Shown here: one piece after another, positions 31,949-42,627 of the stretch
Layout of the letters: the number at the start of each line of letters is the position of its first letter
How positions within the stretch are numbered: position 1 is the stretch's first letter
NCBI GenBank assembly: GCA_030268105.1
Contig: BSDZ01000094.1
Coordinates: forward strand, 3,010,501 to 3,074,500
Direction of reading: 5' to 3'
DNA length: 64,000 bases
From: Volvox africanus
Taxonomy: Eukaryota; Chlorophyta; Chlorophyceae; Chlamydomonadales; Volvocaceae
Translations under genes and position numbers: made by a program
Notes under the pieces: model-generated
The model's input: the letters and a program-made list of their open reading frames with translations, nothing else
Databases searched by the model: none
Told to the model about the DNA's origin: nothing

Positions 31949-34004
31949 TGGCTGATGAAGTCGTCGATCCATGTTCCGGTCACGTGTGTGTCCGGTACTC
32001 ATGTGAACAGGACATGCAGTCGTCAGGGTGGACAACTCTGTGGGCACTGGGTGGTATTCCTCGCGTACCCGATCTCTCTTGCCCAGCAGTCCATGGGTTT
32101 CTTTTGTTGTATCCGGGTCGAGATGGTAGTTGAAGTGTGATGGTCAGCTATGACTAACCAAACGATATTGGATAATGTAGAGAGACGGTGCGGCGAATAT
32201 TCAAATCGTAATAATGACTGGTGCCTATAGCCGGTAGACTGGCTTGCTTACCAATTTGAACGTGACTCTTGAGATCAGAATGTCACACTGCATGTCGGGC
32301 TCAACCGTAGCACTTCGTAATACCACTGCTCAGCTCGCCGCGCAGTCCGCACAGATAGGGTCGCGGATTTACATGTCACCATACGAAATATTCTATATGT
32401 AGCTCTCAGCGCTTGTCGTGGGCGTCTACGCAGCCCTTTTGACTGGTAACCATGCAACTGCTCATTCCGATCTTTTACGCTCCATATTCAATTTTCTACT
32501 TCAGGGACTCTTTTGACGCCCGCTTCGGCGTCCCAATCTATATTTGTGCCACATCCATATCCATCAAGGACGCACGACACCCCAACACACAGCGTACGAC
32601 CTGAGAAACAGTCGTGCGGAGATGCCGGTGTCATCCTCACGGAATTCCCAGCCTATAACCCAACATACAAGCAGCCATTGGTGCACTTTCATTTGAACAT
32701 ACCAGCGATACCAATACCGATACCATTTAACAGCTCAAACCAAAGACCAGATAGCTGCACAAACATACTGCCACCATCACCTCCGCAGTCAGTTACACAG
32801 CCCAGCCGTCCCTCTAATCGAGATTCTATAACACCTGGACCTGATCGCAGTCATGGTTTAGTGGATATGACAGCGCGCAAGTTTGCAAAATAACTTACTC
32901 CTGGACAGTATATGGCAAAGAGGCACACAGACCATGCGGCTCATGGAGTGGGCCTACCTCACTTTTTGGCAATGCAGCCGCAATTGCGTCAATGCGCTAA
33001 AAGATGTATGATTGAACACATTTGCCTTTTACTTGTCACAATACCAATGGGTCTGGACAGTCAGGCGAGAATTGACAAGTGCGTGCAGTGCATTTGTCGC
33101 GGAAACACGCGCACGCTCATACGCAGGAATTTCGGGATTCCTGCACCGGCACCGGCACCGGTGCTACCCGCGCATCCATTGTAGAGCATTGATACTATCG
33201 AACAATCATCCCCTACTCGCACTCGGGTTGCATCTCCTAACGGAAAAACTCGGCGACTTCATTTCACGGAAAAACGCAGACCACACGAACTCAAAACCGG
33301 GAAACCCCACTTCGAACCTCAAATTCGGAAGCGTATTGCGCCATTCCCGGACATACAATATAACAATGTGGCTTAACGGGCGCACACATACGGAGCACTG
33401 CACTGCCACAGGTCAAAACCTTGCGTTCGTTCAGCGTATGTACATGAATGCCACCACCCGCCGGCGAAACCTTTGCTAACCAGCAGCCAGATAACAATTC
33501 GTATCAAACTCTCCAAGTTGTGTTTCTTCACTTCCTTTCATTAGATACGGATGGTCGCCAGACACACAAGTCAGGCTGCACCACCCTTTTTTCCATGCAG
33601 ACAGCCAAACAGGTCAAGAAGCATCGGCTGATGCAACAACCAATTCGTGCGGACCCACGAATGGTAATGGTCAGAAGCTGTCTTTGAAAGTATCTTGGAG
33701 CAACACGTTTCCCGGCCGCTTCCGGCTCCTGCAGCCGATTCGACAAGGCCTAGGTGCTGCACCTCGCATTCTCCCCTGCCGGAGCCGGCCGGGTCGCAGA
33801 GGTGCATCGCGTCAGCTGTGCGTGGCTCAAACAGCAAGCGGATGAGGAACTGCTACGAGGCAGCTGGCCTCGGAAGCTGTCCCAAAGCTGCCAATCACTC
33901 TCTGTACACAATTGCGTGCGGCGGGGGGCACAGTTGCGTGCCCAGCCAGGAAAAAGCATGAACTGAGATCATGTCCATGTCCATGTACGTGTACGGGCGA
34001 CCCG
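31949..34004. other. Convergent intergenic region
   Basis: About 2 kb between the 3' ends of the EIPR1-like and kinase-like genes. I see no gene, RNA or clear repeat. Short open frames lack splice or domain support. Confidence 0.55.
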
Positions 34005-34030
34005 CCTTGATTAAGTACGCTTAATCAAGG
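34005..34030. repeat. 11-bp perfect inverted repeat with TACG loop
   Basis: CCTTGATTAAG, then TACG, then CTTAATCAAGG. The arms are exact reverse complements. It lies 30 bases downstream of the stop codon (34061-34063) of the minus-strand kinase-like gene, probably in its 3' UTR, where the RNA would form a stable stem with a 4-nt loop. Confidence 0.85.
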
Positions 34031-34060
34031 AGTGTGCCGCGTCCGTGCCGCAATGCCGAA

Positions 34061-37000
34061 TTATTTTGCCGCCTTGCCGTTCTTAGATGGTCCTTTGGCG
34101 CCCTTGGGGCCCGGGCTCTTGTTACGCCCGGATGGCCCTGAGGCAGCGGGGACAGGGGCACTGCGGGAGAAGGCGGTGGCGCTATTGTTGTTGTTGGTGG
34201 CGGTGGTGATTGTGGTGGTAGTAGTAGCAGTAGGAGCAGCTTGGGACGTGCGTTCAGGGCTTCGTTTCGGTGTGGCCTGGGCCTGTGGACCGACCGACCC
34301 GTTGCTCTCACGCCGCTTGGCTACGACAGGTGGTTGTGGGGACACCTACAGGCACAGGGATAGAAAGAGCCGGTGGCTCACGTCACAAACCTCCTCACCC
34401 TCGCAGAGCTGAGACAAGATTTCAAGGATTAACTCAGGTTGCGCAATACCTGGCTGTCGTCGAGCTGGGGTTTCAGTATAAAGCCACGTCGCGGTATCGC
34501 CAATGACATGGCAGCCCTGGGAACGCTGGCCACAGAGCCCTGCTGACCGGACCCTACCCAGCCTCCCAGTCCATTCAGGTACCCTGCGCACACCCACAGT
34601 CTGCATCTGCTGCCCGACCTACCGCTCCCGTCTGCACCCGCTGCTGATTGGCCTCTTTTTGACGCGCGATGTCGTCGAAGGTGGTGCCGCGTGGGTTGAC
34701 CATCACCCACTGCCCCGTCTCGGCGCGGCGCGCCATGGCGGCCTGCACATGCACCCCGATGCGAGCCGGCAGGAAACACAACTGCATGGGCTTGGCCGAC
34801 AATAAACGTACGTACTCCAGATGAAAGTCCGCAGCCCCGTTTGGAGAACTGCAGCAATAGCCGTGATTCACACTGGGACCAGCGAGTAGGTTCCGATCAT
34901 CATCTAAGGCCCATCCAAGCCTACCTTACAGGGGATGTCCCAGAACCGCAAAGCTCCTCCTAGTGATGCACTAATGCCGGGGCTGAAAGCCACAAAGCTC
35001 ATTCCCCCCCCCCGCATAACCGCATATACGGTACATCCACATGCCCCACATGAAGTAATACTTCCGTTCTTTATAGGAAGTTACAGCTCAGCTACAGCGA
35101 GCTGCGCTGAGGTGCCTTGAGGCCTCCAGGCCGGTGCAGCATAGTAGGATGTTTTCTCACCTGCAGTGCCTTGGCCGCGCGGCTGAGCGCGCCGTCGGCC
35201 TTGCCCGACACAACCCGTAGCTCCTCTGCGGGTGGGTGGATGTGTGGAGGTATGAATGTGCACGGGAGAGGGTGAAAATGATAAGATGACGACAAATTGT
35301 TCATTGTGGAGGCGCATATGGGCCGCGCTCAATTAGAAATAATATATAACAATGAAAAACACGTAAAAGGCCAGAACAATTAGAGATTAATCGAAAGGGT
35401 CTCCGCCTGTCGTCCTTCGCTTCAATAGCACATCTCCTTATGCATAACACGCATACCGACGCCACGCGCTTCCAGCTACATGCCATATGGCCGCAAAAAG
35501 GTACATGCTGATGCGATCGCACGAGCCGTGCAATGCATTTCCTCTAGAAGGCATCGGTTTTTCAACTGGACGCACAGCATGTATGCTTCTCTACGATAGC
35601 TTCGAACGGCGGCTTCTAGCAGAGGTAACATTATCGGCATCACCCCGCCCAAGAGCGCGATATCCTAACGCCAAACTTATCCTCATGGTTACGACGACAG
35701 GTCCACAACTCACCGATGATTCGCGTGCCGTCCTCTTTCTCCTCTTCTGCAACCTCGTATCGCTCCACAACAGACATGTCCCGCTCCGCCTCCGCGTCGT
35801 GGTTATCCTGTGTAAATTCATCCACCACCAAGAATTCGGGGTTGGGCACCTGCGGCCCCTCCACTACCTGCCAGGGCATGGCTGGCTTGGCGACGCTGGG
35901 GGCCTCCGTCATCTGCATGTGTGGCGTGCGGCCACGAGAGGGAGAGGGAAGGAAGGAGGAAGCGGCGCAGAGCGCGCGGCCACGGGAAGGTGAGGAACGA
36001 ACGACGCGCGGGAACAAGCGTGGGAACAAGCGCGGGTGGCTGGCTTGTAGGGGCATGGCCTGGTTTAACAGAAGGTTTAACCAGACGCCACGTGCAGAAG
36101 GAACCAGGGAGAGATCATGATCCAGACAGCGCCAAAGGAGAAGGGAGCGACAGTAAAGCATGGACAGCGATAACACGGTTGCCACGAAGGGTGTCAGTAT
36201 GGGTATGCCGTGGAGTAAATAGAAGAGGCGGTGGTTACCTTGGCAGTGGCCAAGAGACGTTGATGAGGTTCACAAGCAAGCAGCAGGACTGGACAGATCG
36301 ACAGAACCGAACAGCTCAGGGCAGAGCTAAATCGCGTTGGGAGAAGGCAGGAGTCATCTTCACACGAGGACAACATCATGGCGTAAGCGAGCGAGTCTGT
36401 CAGGAAGTATACGGCGCATCTTTGCCCTCCAGGGAGACAGAGAGGCTTCAAAGTTTCACACGTTCACTTCGCAAGACAGCGACCCATCTGGAAGCAAATT
36501 GCATTGAAGCACGTGCCAACCGCCCAAAAAGAGATCACCAATATGGGATAAAAATCATCCAGGTGACTAGTGCAGTGTCTCTTTACTCCGCCCCGGCGAG
36601 AAGAGATTCATACGGCATGTTGGCCTCCCTCGACATTCTTCTGGGATATCCACCATCTGCCCCATCCACGCTACAGTCCGTACCGCCATCTCCGCCATCA
36701 GGTGGTCAACCTCCTCTCGGGCCAGACGGGCCAGACCCATGGGAACCACGTCCAGCATGAGCGGGTGTAGCTCCCGTGGCACATAATCTGCGACCGCTCC
36801 AAAACATGTCAGAAGGGAGGCGCACCCAGGTTAATAGCGAACAGTAGTGGTTCACCTGCGATTCTTGATTTGTTACGACCAGGCCCAGGGCCCAGAGAGT
36901 GACGGCGATAAAGCAGGGCAGTATGGAAGGCTGGGTGCGTAGCACTGCCTTATCCCCGGTTCACGAGGTGATGCCCCATAAGTGGGGCATAGTGGCAGAG

Positions 37001-37360
37001 GAGCGGTGCTCTCCACACAAGTAACTTCCTCCGACATCTTCCTATCGCATTGTGCATTCATGCATCCCCAACACGCACACACACGAAGGTCCAAGAGCAC
37101 GGTCCAAGAGCAGCCTTGCCATGCCGCACCGGCTGCTCCAGCAATTCAGGATGTGCATTGAGCGCCCGCGGGATGCTGTCTTCTATTCTCTGCAGAATGG
37201 GGCCGCGCGTGCCCCGAGGTCGAGCACGGGGAGAGGGTCTGTGGCCCGTCACGCCCCTGGCCCCCATTGCGCGGAGAGTACTTCGGAGGTCTTTCCATCA
37301 GGGGCGAGGCTAGCTGTCCTTCGCCATAACCAGGCCCGGGTCAGATGTGTCACAGATACA

Positions 37361-37395
<35 letters not shown>

Positions 37396-40300
37396 ACACA
37401 AACACACGTCCGCATGCGCATATGCCTGAGTGTGCGTCACTACCACCTGCCCCATTCTCGGCCATGTATTGGCCGACTCACTCAGGGACTCCCTCCTCGT
37501 GACTCCATTAAAGGTAATGCTCCTGGGCACCGCGTGACGGAACACCCACGGGTGCTTCAACTGCTCGTCCAGCGGAGCACGTGACATGCAGTCCAACGAA
37601 AGGCCGCGCCGAAACCAGTCTCCTGCCTCATCACTAAGCCACAGCGGCATGGGATCCGCGGCACGGGCATTCCTCCGGGGCGACCGAACGCTCACGCAGT
37701 TGTTCCGATGATTTCCGGTGTTGCTGGATTCTCCGCCGGCGCCGCCACCTCCGCCATTACTGCTATTGCCGCTACCGCTGGTGCGAGTTAGACCAGACGG
37801 CGTGCCCGAACCTGACTGCCGCTGTGCCCCCGGCGGCAGCATCATACCGCCCCGGGCTGGCCCACCATTGGAACCTGCCAGCGGGGGCAGCTGCGGCACC
37901 CAGGCGGCTGGGCCGGCGGGCGGATCTGATGGCATCTTATCGCGTGCCTTGCGGGTAGCGGCCTTGTCTGGAGGCGGCGATCCAATGAGCACGGTGTACA
38001 CCAAGGCTGCTGCGGACCAAGAAAGCCACTGCAGACCGAGAGGCGGCACGAACGGGACCGATGAGGGGACCATGCGGATGAGAAGAAAACAGCGGGACGT
38101 GCAAGCAACCTAAACGGAAAGAGAATTTCCTAACATGCTAGCATACGCGGTGAAAAGTCTATCAGTCCATCCTTCGCTGCGGAAAGAACTGCGCGGTTGC
38201 ATACTAATAGCAACACTTGCACCTATTTAGTGTGTGCTCAATACATATTGCCTTATTGTGAACCCCAGCTCAATACTAAGCATTATGGTTTCTGTAGTGC
38301 GAAATTATCGGAGAAATCCCGTGACTGCACTACGACTTGGAAGCTCAGGCCAGGATCTGCTGCATGCGCTAATTTTGTGGAGATGCGTTTCCCTGATCCC
38401 GGCGCTTCGGCTTACCCTCTTGACTCCGTCCTCTTTCCTTCCGTCTTGATCGCCAGCGGCTGCTGGGTGATCTCTGAGGTACGGCGTCACATACGGCACT
38501 GCTGCCGGGAGGAACTCTGGCGCCGCTCTGCTTGACCAGCGATGGCACATCAGCGGCACTGCGCAAGCACATATCCACGGTCGCATAGCACTAACACCCA
38601 GTCGGTGACCAGCGGAATGAGAGGATTGGAATCGGAGGGAGAACCGAGGGCCCCTGGTACAGCGCGTCCTTATAAACACTCATAAACATAAAAAATTATG
38701 TTTTAATGTATCCAAAGCTATCCCAACGCCTCATCCACTCAGGAACAGCTCGACCCCAGTCTTATCCCCGACCCATATTTCTAACCTCGGCAAACTTTGG
38801 CAAATCGATGGCATCATTGCCGAATGGATCCCGGAGGCCAGGATGGCCCTGACTCCATGCCCTCACCGCTTCAGAGTCGTTCTTCCCGCCTTTGCTATAT
38901 CAACTTGACGTCACCCTGCCAGCTGCCACCAACACGCGCAAATCACTCGACCGCCCTACCAGCGCCGATCACCGACTCCCACAAGCATACACGGCCACGG
39001 AAGCACGACACCAGAAGACCTCTTGACCACCCACAGAATTTTCAACCCACCAGTGGGGATACTCACCCATAAACAGCGCCTGCCCTGGCCCCGGCGCCTC
39101 AGGGCTGTCCATCCATACGTCCAGCCCGCACACGTATGGCGGCCGTAGCCCCATGGGTCCCAGCACCGATATCATCTCCGCCAACGGCTGCAGCAGGCCC
39201 CGCACTACCCCTCGCTCACTAACCGGTGGTCCGCTGCCCGGCGGTAAGGAACTGGAGCCGAGGGCCCCGGTGTCCAAAGGGTGCTGAGGAGCAGGAGGAA
39301 CGAGGAACGCGTCAAGATTTCAGCAAACTAAATCGCAGTTTCTAGATGCGTCAGACGATAGCCACTGCTTCATGTTCCAGCTATGATACACTGCAAGGAC
39401 GGTCGCCAGCACCTCTGGTGCGTTTGTGTGGAGGACGATAGATTCATCGCGGTGTCCCACCCCGTCCCGTTACAGCCGCTGCTTTCATCAGTGGCGGATG
39501 GGTAGCAATACAGTCATCGGAACGGCTCCTCGATTTGGAGAGCGGGCGGCGTTGAAGAGGCGCCAGTTCATCTGCCGCCTCTTCAACGCCGCCCGCTCTC
39601 CAAATCGAGGAGCCGTTCCGATGACTGTATTGCTACACGGCCTAAAGTCCTTCTTAAACACGCCACGCCAAGCCGCACTGCATGCCTTTTGCGGTAAGTA
39701 GCGTCCCAAGCACCTGCATGCCTCGCCTCCCGTAGCTTTCCGCCCACCCCGCCCACTCGCTGACATCCCAACACCAGCCGGGGAGTCCCCTTACCTGCGC
39801 GGGACCGCCAGGATACACCATGACCACCTTATCTGCACAAGCCATGCTCCCACCAAATTTGCCATTGCCAGCCCCGCTGGCGCTGTCTCTGGGCGTGGTA
39901 CTGCCTGCTGCACCGCCGTTGCCTTTCCCGTCGGCCTGCCCGCCGCTTGGGGCAGGCACGTCGCGGAACACCGCATACAGAGGCAGCAGCGAAGAGTGGT
40001 GCGTAAGTCCATGGGCCGCGGCCAGCGCCAATCCCATGCAACCTGAGAGGTTACCAACTGATATGGATTGGACAGAGGAATGGCGTGGGGAGTTATCGAG
40101 TCAGTATCGGGACACTTTGAGATGCGATGCGGAGGCGAAGAGTAGCTATGGGAGTTGGGACAGCTGCAATTGGACACATCCCGGCCTGTCCAGCTGGAGT
40201 ATTCATGCAATGCACAATAGCCATCATGTGCCCTACGAGGTTGAATGGTCGTGATGGCTGTGACATGGCCCCTGGACCCATGTACCTAGTGCTTATATCT

Positions 40301-40735
40301 ACAGTCTCCGGGTTCCCCTTAACGCACTGCAGCACACCTTCTGCGTATATTTGAAGGACCACCTGCGTGCACGGATGAGGCAGAGCAAAAAGACAACAGG
40401 GAAGCGGGGCTGGGATGAATACTCTCCCATTCGGGTGTGGCAAGCAGCCTTCAGCTATAGCTGAGAGATGGCAAGGCATTCAGAGGATCCTATCCGGGTT
40501 GCTATGAGCACCACCGCTGGCAACATCAGGAGCAAGGGAATATGTGCTCCTGCGTAATGGTACGTACCGGCGCGTTGGACCACTTGCAGCGGGCGGCGCA
40601 GATGGACCAGTTCGGGCCTTCCCCATACGTATGAGTTACGTCGAAGTCCGCAAGGCTGTACCTCTCCCGGAATACATTGGGAGGGCACCGCAACGTGGCC
40701 GCCTGCATTACAGCTGTTTGCTGCGGAACACTCAT
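34061..40735 (-). CDS. Kinase-fold protein lacking catalytic motifs (probable pseudokinase) with unassigned C-terminal region
   Basis: Exons in order: 40735-40568, 40362-40338 (25 nt), 40042-39795, 39283-39067, 38558-38416, 38028-37447, 37189-about 37081, 36787-36654, 35912-35714, 35225-35161, about 34848-34623 and 34345-34061. The kinase outline is YSLADFDVTHTYGEGPNWSI (beta1-2), VVLQIY (beta3), HHSSLLPLYAVFRD (alphaC-beta4), DKVVMVYPGG (beta5), LLQPLAEMISVLGPMGL (alphaE), SRAAPEFL (APE), SWSAAALVYTVLIGSPPP (alphaF) and LDCMSRAPLDEQLKHPWV (alphaI). The beta3 Lys is Gln, the HRD..N loop reads LRPPYVCGLDVW, no DFG is present, and alphaF lacks Asp. APE and the late Arg are kept. After the kinase part come segments I cannot assign (RIEDSIPRALNAHPELLEQP; VDHLMAEMAVRTVAWM; TTFDDIARQKEANQQRV) and a Thr/Asn-, Lys-rich tail ending KNGKAAK. 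Phases agree from 40735 to 35161; the link to 34848 does not, so an exon is missing or two genes were merged. Confidence 0.6.
37365..37405. repeat. CA microsatellite
   Basis: About 35-40 bases of CA units, interrupted near the end, in the intron between exons 37447-38028 and 37081-37189 of the kinase-like gene. Confidence 0.9.
39502..39636. repeat. Perfect 61-bp-arm inverted repeat (long hairpin) in intron
   Basis: Left arm 39502-39562 and right arm 39576-39636 are exact reverse complements over 61 bases, with a 13-nt loop (39563-39575). The element sits in intron 39284-39794 of the kinase-like gene. No target-site duplication is visible at the ends. Transcribed on either strand it would fold into a long perfect duplex. 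The best options are a volvocine miRNA/siRNA precursor or a recent foldback (MITE-like) insertion. Confidence 0.9.
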
Positions 40736-41601
40736 ATCCGTCACGTCGACCTCCTTACTACTGATTTCACTAAATTCAGCCCTCGTTCAATCCGTTCCTT
40801 CAGCAAAATGCTCCGGCGCAACGCTGCGCCAAGTAGGCTTAGAGCGCAACTCCAGAAGCAGCCTGTCCTGGCTTAGCAAGTGTTACACCCAACGAGGCCC
40901 TAACATTGGGCATATCAATTTGATCACTTTGCAAGGCAAAATCAAGAGCATTCAGGTGCGTTGAAAGCCGACTTCCGGCGGACTCCAAACGTCGCGAGTC
41001 CCATGACCGACAAGAAGAAGAGTCAAAGACGGCATAAGTGAAAATGGTATGTAATGGTCAACTAATTCAACGCATTCAAGAAACCCTCGGGAAAGAATTT
41101 AATATTTGGGTAGTTGAACGTAAGGTTGCGTTGTTTTTTCTTATTCTCTTCTAATATCTGATAGATGCATGCATATGTTACTGCGGAGTAGTAGACGTAC
41201 AATACCAACGGAAGGATTCAGTTTGTTGTATGGCAATCCACGACAGATGGAAATGTGTCGCCCAAGCTTCCACTTGAACCCAAAATTATGGTCTGTATGC
41301 TTCAAGACTGGTAGTTAATATTTTAAACTTAAGCCATAGGCTACTTCTTTGCTGTTGCGTTCTTTGATCCTTCTAGTGTGACGCCGCGCGTGCCCATACC
41401 TCATAGTTATACCACCACGACTCGCTTTGCACAGATCAACAAATTGTTTTGCAAGGGTGACTGGCGGTCTAGGAGGAGGAGGTGAAGAGTTACATAGAGG
41501 CCACGTCGGAACTGAGACTGGAAGAGCGGTTAAGCCGAAGCAATTTAAATTGTTTTAACAGAAATTGTCATTGGTGTTTGGTGGATAGCAGCTCCTGAGC
41601 G
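40736..41601. other. Divergent promoter region between kinase-like and syntaxin genes
   Basis: 866 bases without a supported gene. It must carry the promoters and 5' UTRs of both genes. No element could be assigned with confidence. Confidence 0.5.
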
Positions 41602-42627
41602 ATGCCACTTCCTCAGACTGCCAGTTTGCGAGACCGCACACCCGAATTCCTTGTGATTGCGGAGCGGCTGCAGCGGCAACCTGGCTTTGCGCCAGCCAGC
41701 ACTAGCGGCAGTACAAGCAATGGAACGGGCCCTGGGACCCCGGCGAGCTCGTCAGCCAGCAAGACCGCACAACACAGCGAATTTGCCCGTCGTGCAGCGG
41801 AGATTGGGCACGGCATCCATCGCACATCAGTCAAGCTCCAAAAGCTTGCTCAGCTTGCAAAGCGGACATCGGCATTCGATGATCCAGCACAGGAGGTGGA
41901 TGACTTGACAGGGATTATCAAACAGGACATCCAGGGGCTGAACAACTCGATCGCGGACCTGCAGCGGCTCTCAGCGCGTGGCCGTGGAGATGACCGCACG
42001 AACAAGCAGGTTGCTGATCACAGCCACACCGTAGTGGACAACCTGCGCACGCGACTTAAGGACACCACCGCCACGTTCCGCGACGTTCTCACAACCCGAA
42101 CTGACTCGCTTAAGCACCATCGTGAGCGCCGCCAGCTCTTTACCTCCAACACTGACCCAGAAGCCGGCCTACCGCTGCTTGCACGCCAGCGTGCGAACTC
42201 CGGCGTTTCCACGTCCATGCCAGCGACTGCCAGCGCCGGCAACTCAGCAGCAGCCGGACAAGCAGCTACCCCCAGCTTCCTGTCCTCATCCCCAGGTACC
42301 CAAGCCGCCCAGCAGCAACAGCAGATCCAGATGATGGCGCCACCGGACACCTACCTCAGCAGCCGTGCAGATGCTTTGCGTAACGTGGAAAACACAATTG
42401 TGGAGTTGGGTACCATTTTCAACAAGCTCAGTGAATTGGTGGCAGAACAGGGTGAGCTGGCCATCCGCATTGACGAGAACGTGGAGGACACGCTGTCCAA
42501 CGTTAATGCAGCACAGGCGCAATTGCTGAAGTATTTGAACGGCCTTCAAAGCAACAGATGGCTGGTGCTCAAGGTGCTTGGCGTGCTGTTAGTCTTCCTT
42601 GTGCTCTTCGTCATGTTCATTGCATAG
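41602..42627 (+). CDS. Syntaxin-5/SYP3-type Qa-SNARE
   Basis: A 341-residue, intronless open frame for a tail-anchored SNARE of ER-Golgi traffic. Residues 9-17 (LRDRTPEFL) match the N-terminal peptide by which syntaxin-5 binds the SM protein Sly1. A three-helix Habc-like region covers roughly residues 53-170 (EFARRAAEIGHGIHRTSVKL through FRDVLTTRT), followed by a Ser/Ala/Gln-rich linker. The SNARE motif runs from about residue 253 (SRADALRNVENTIVELGTIF) to residue 316, with the zero-layer Gln in LVAEQGELAIRIDENV. The C-terminal anchor NRWLVLKVLGVLLVFLVLFV ends three residues before the stop. Length and domain order fit the family. Neighbouring genes are intron-rich, so the lack of introns is notable. 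Confidence 0.93.
   Translation: MPLPQTASLRDRTPEFLVIAERLQRQPGFAPASTSGSTSNGTGPGTPASSSASKTAQHSEFARRAAEIGHGIHRTSVKLQKLAQLAKRTSAFDDPAQEVDDLTGIIKQDIQGLNNSIADLQRLSARGRGDDRTNKQVADHSHTVVDNLRTRLKDTTATFRDVLTTRTDSLKHHRERRQLFTSNTDPEAGLPLLARQRANSGVSTSMPATASAGNSAAAGQAATPSFLSSSPGTQAAQQQQQIQMMAPPDTYLSSRADALRNVENTIVELGTIFNKLSELVAEQGELAIRIDENVEDTLSNVNAAQAQLLKYLNGLQSNRWLVLKVLGVLLVFLVLFVMFIA

Noticed and set aside
34937..35000. Minus-strand fragment reading FSPG...ALRFWDI, like a WD40 blade
   Set aside because: The only usable acceptors put a stop in the reading frame required by the flanking exons; kept out of the gene model.
37365..37405. Regular CA repeats considered as a CRISPR-like array
   Set aside because: It is a simple dinucleotide microsatellite without spacers, in a eukaryotic intron.
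34061..40735. Assignment of the kinase-like gene to ULK4 or another named family
   Set aside because: The outline fits a kinase fold but no family-specific motif could be shown, so no symbol was given.
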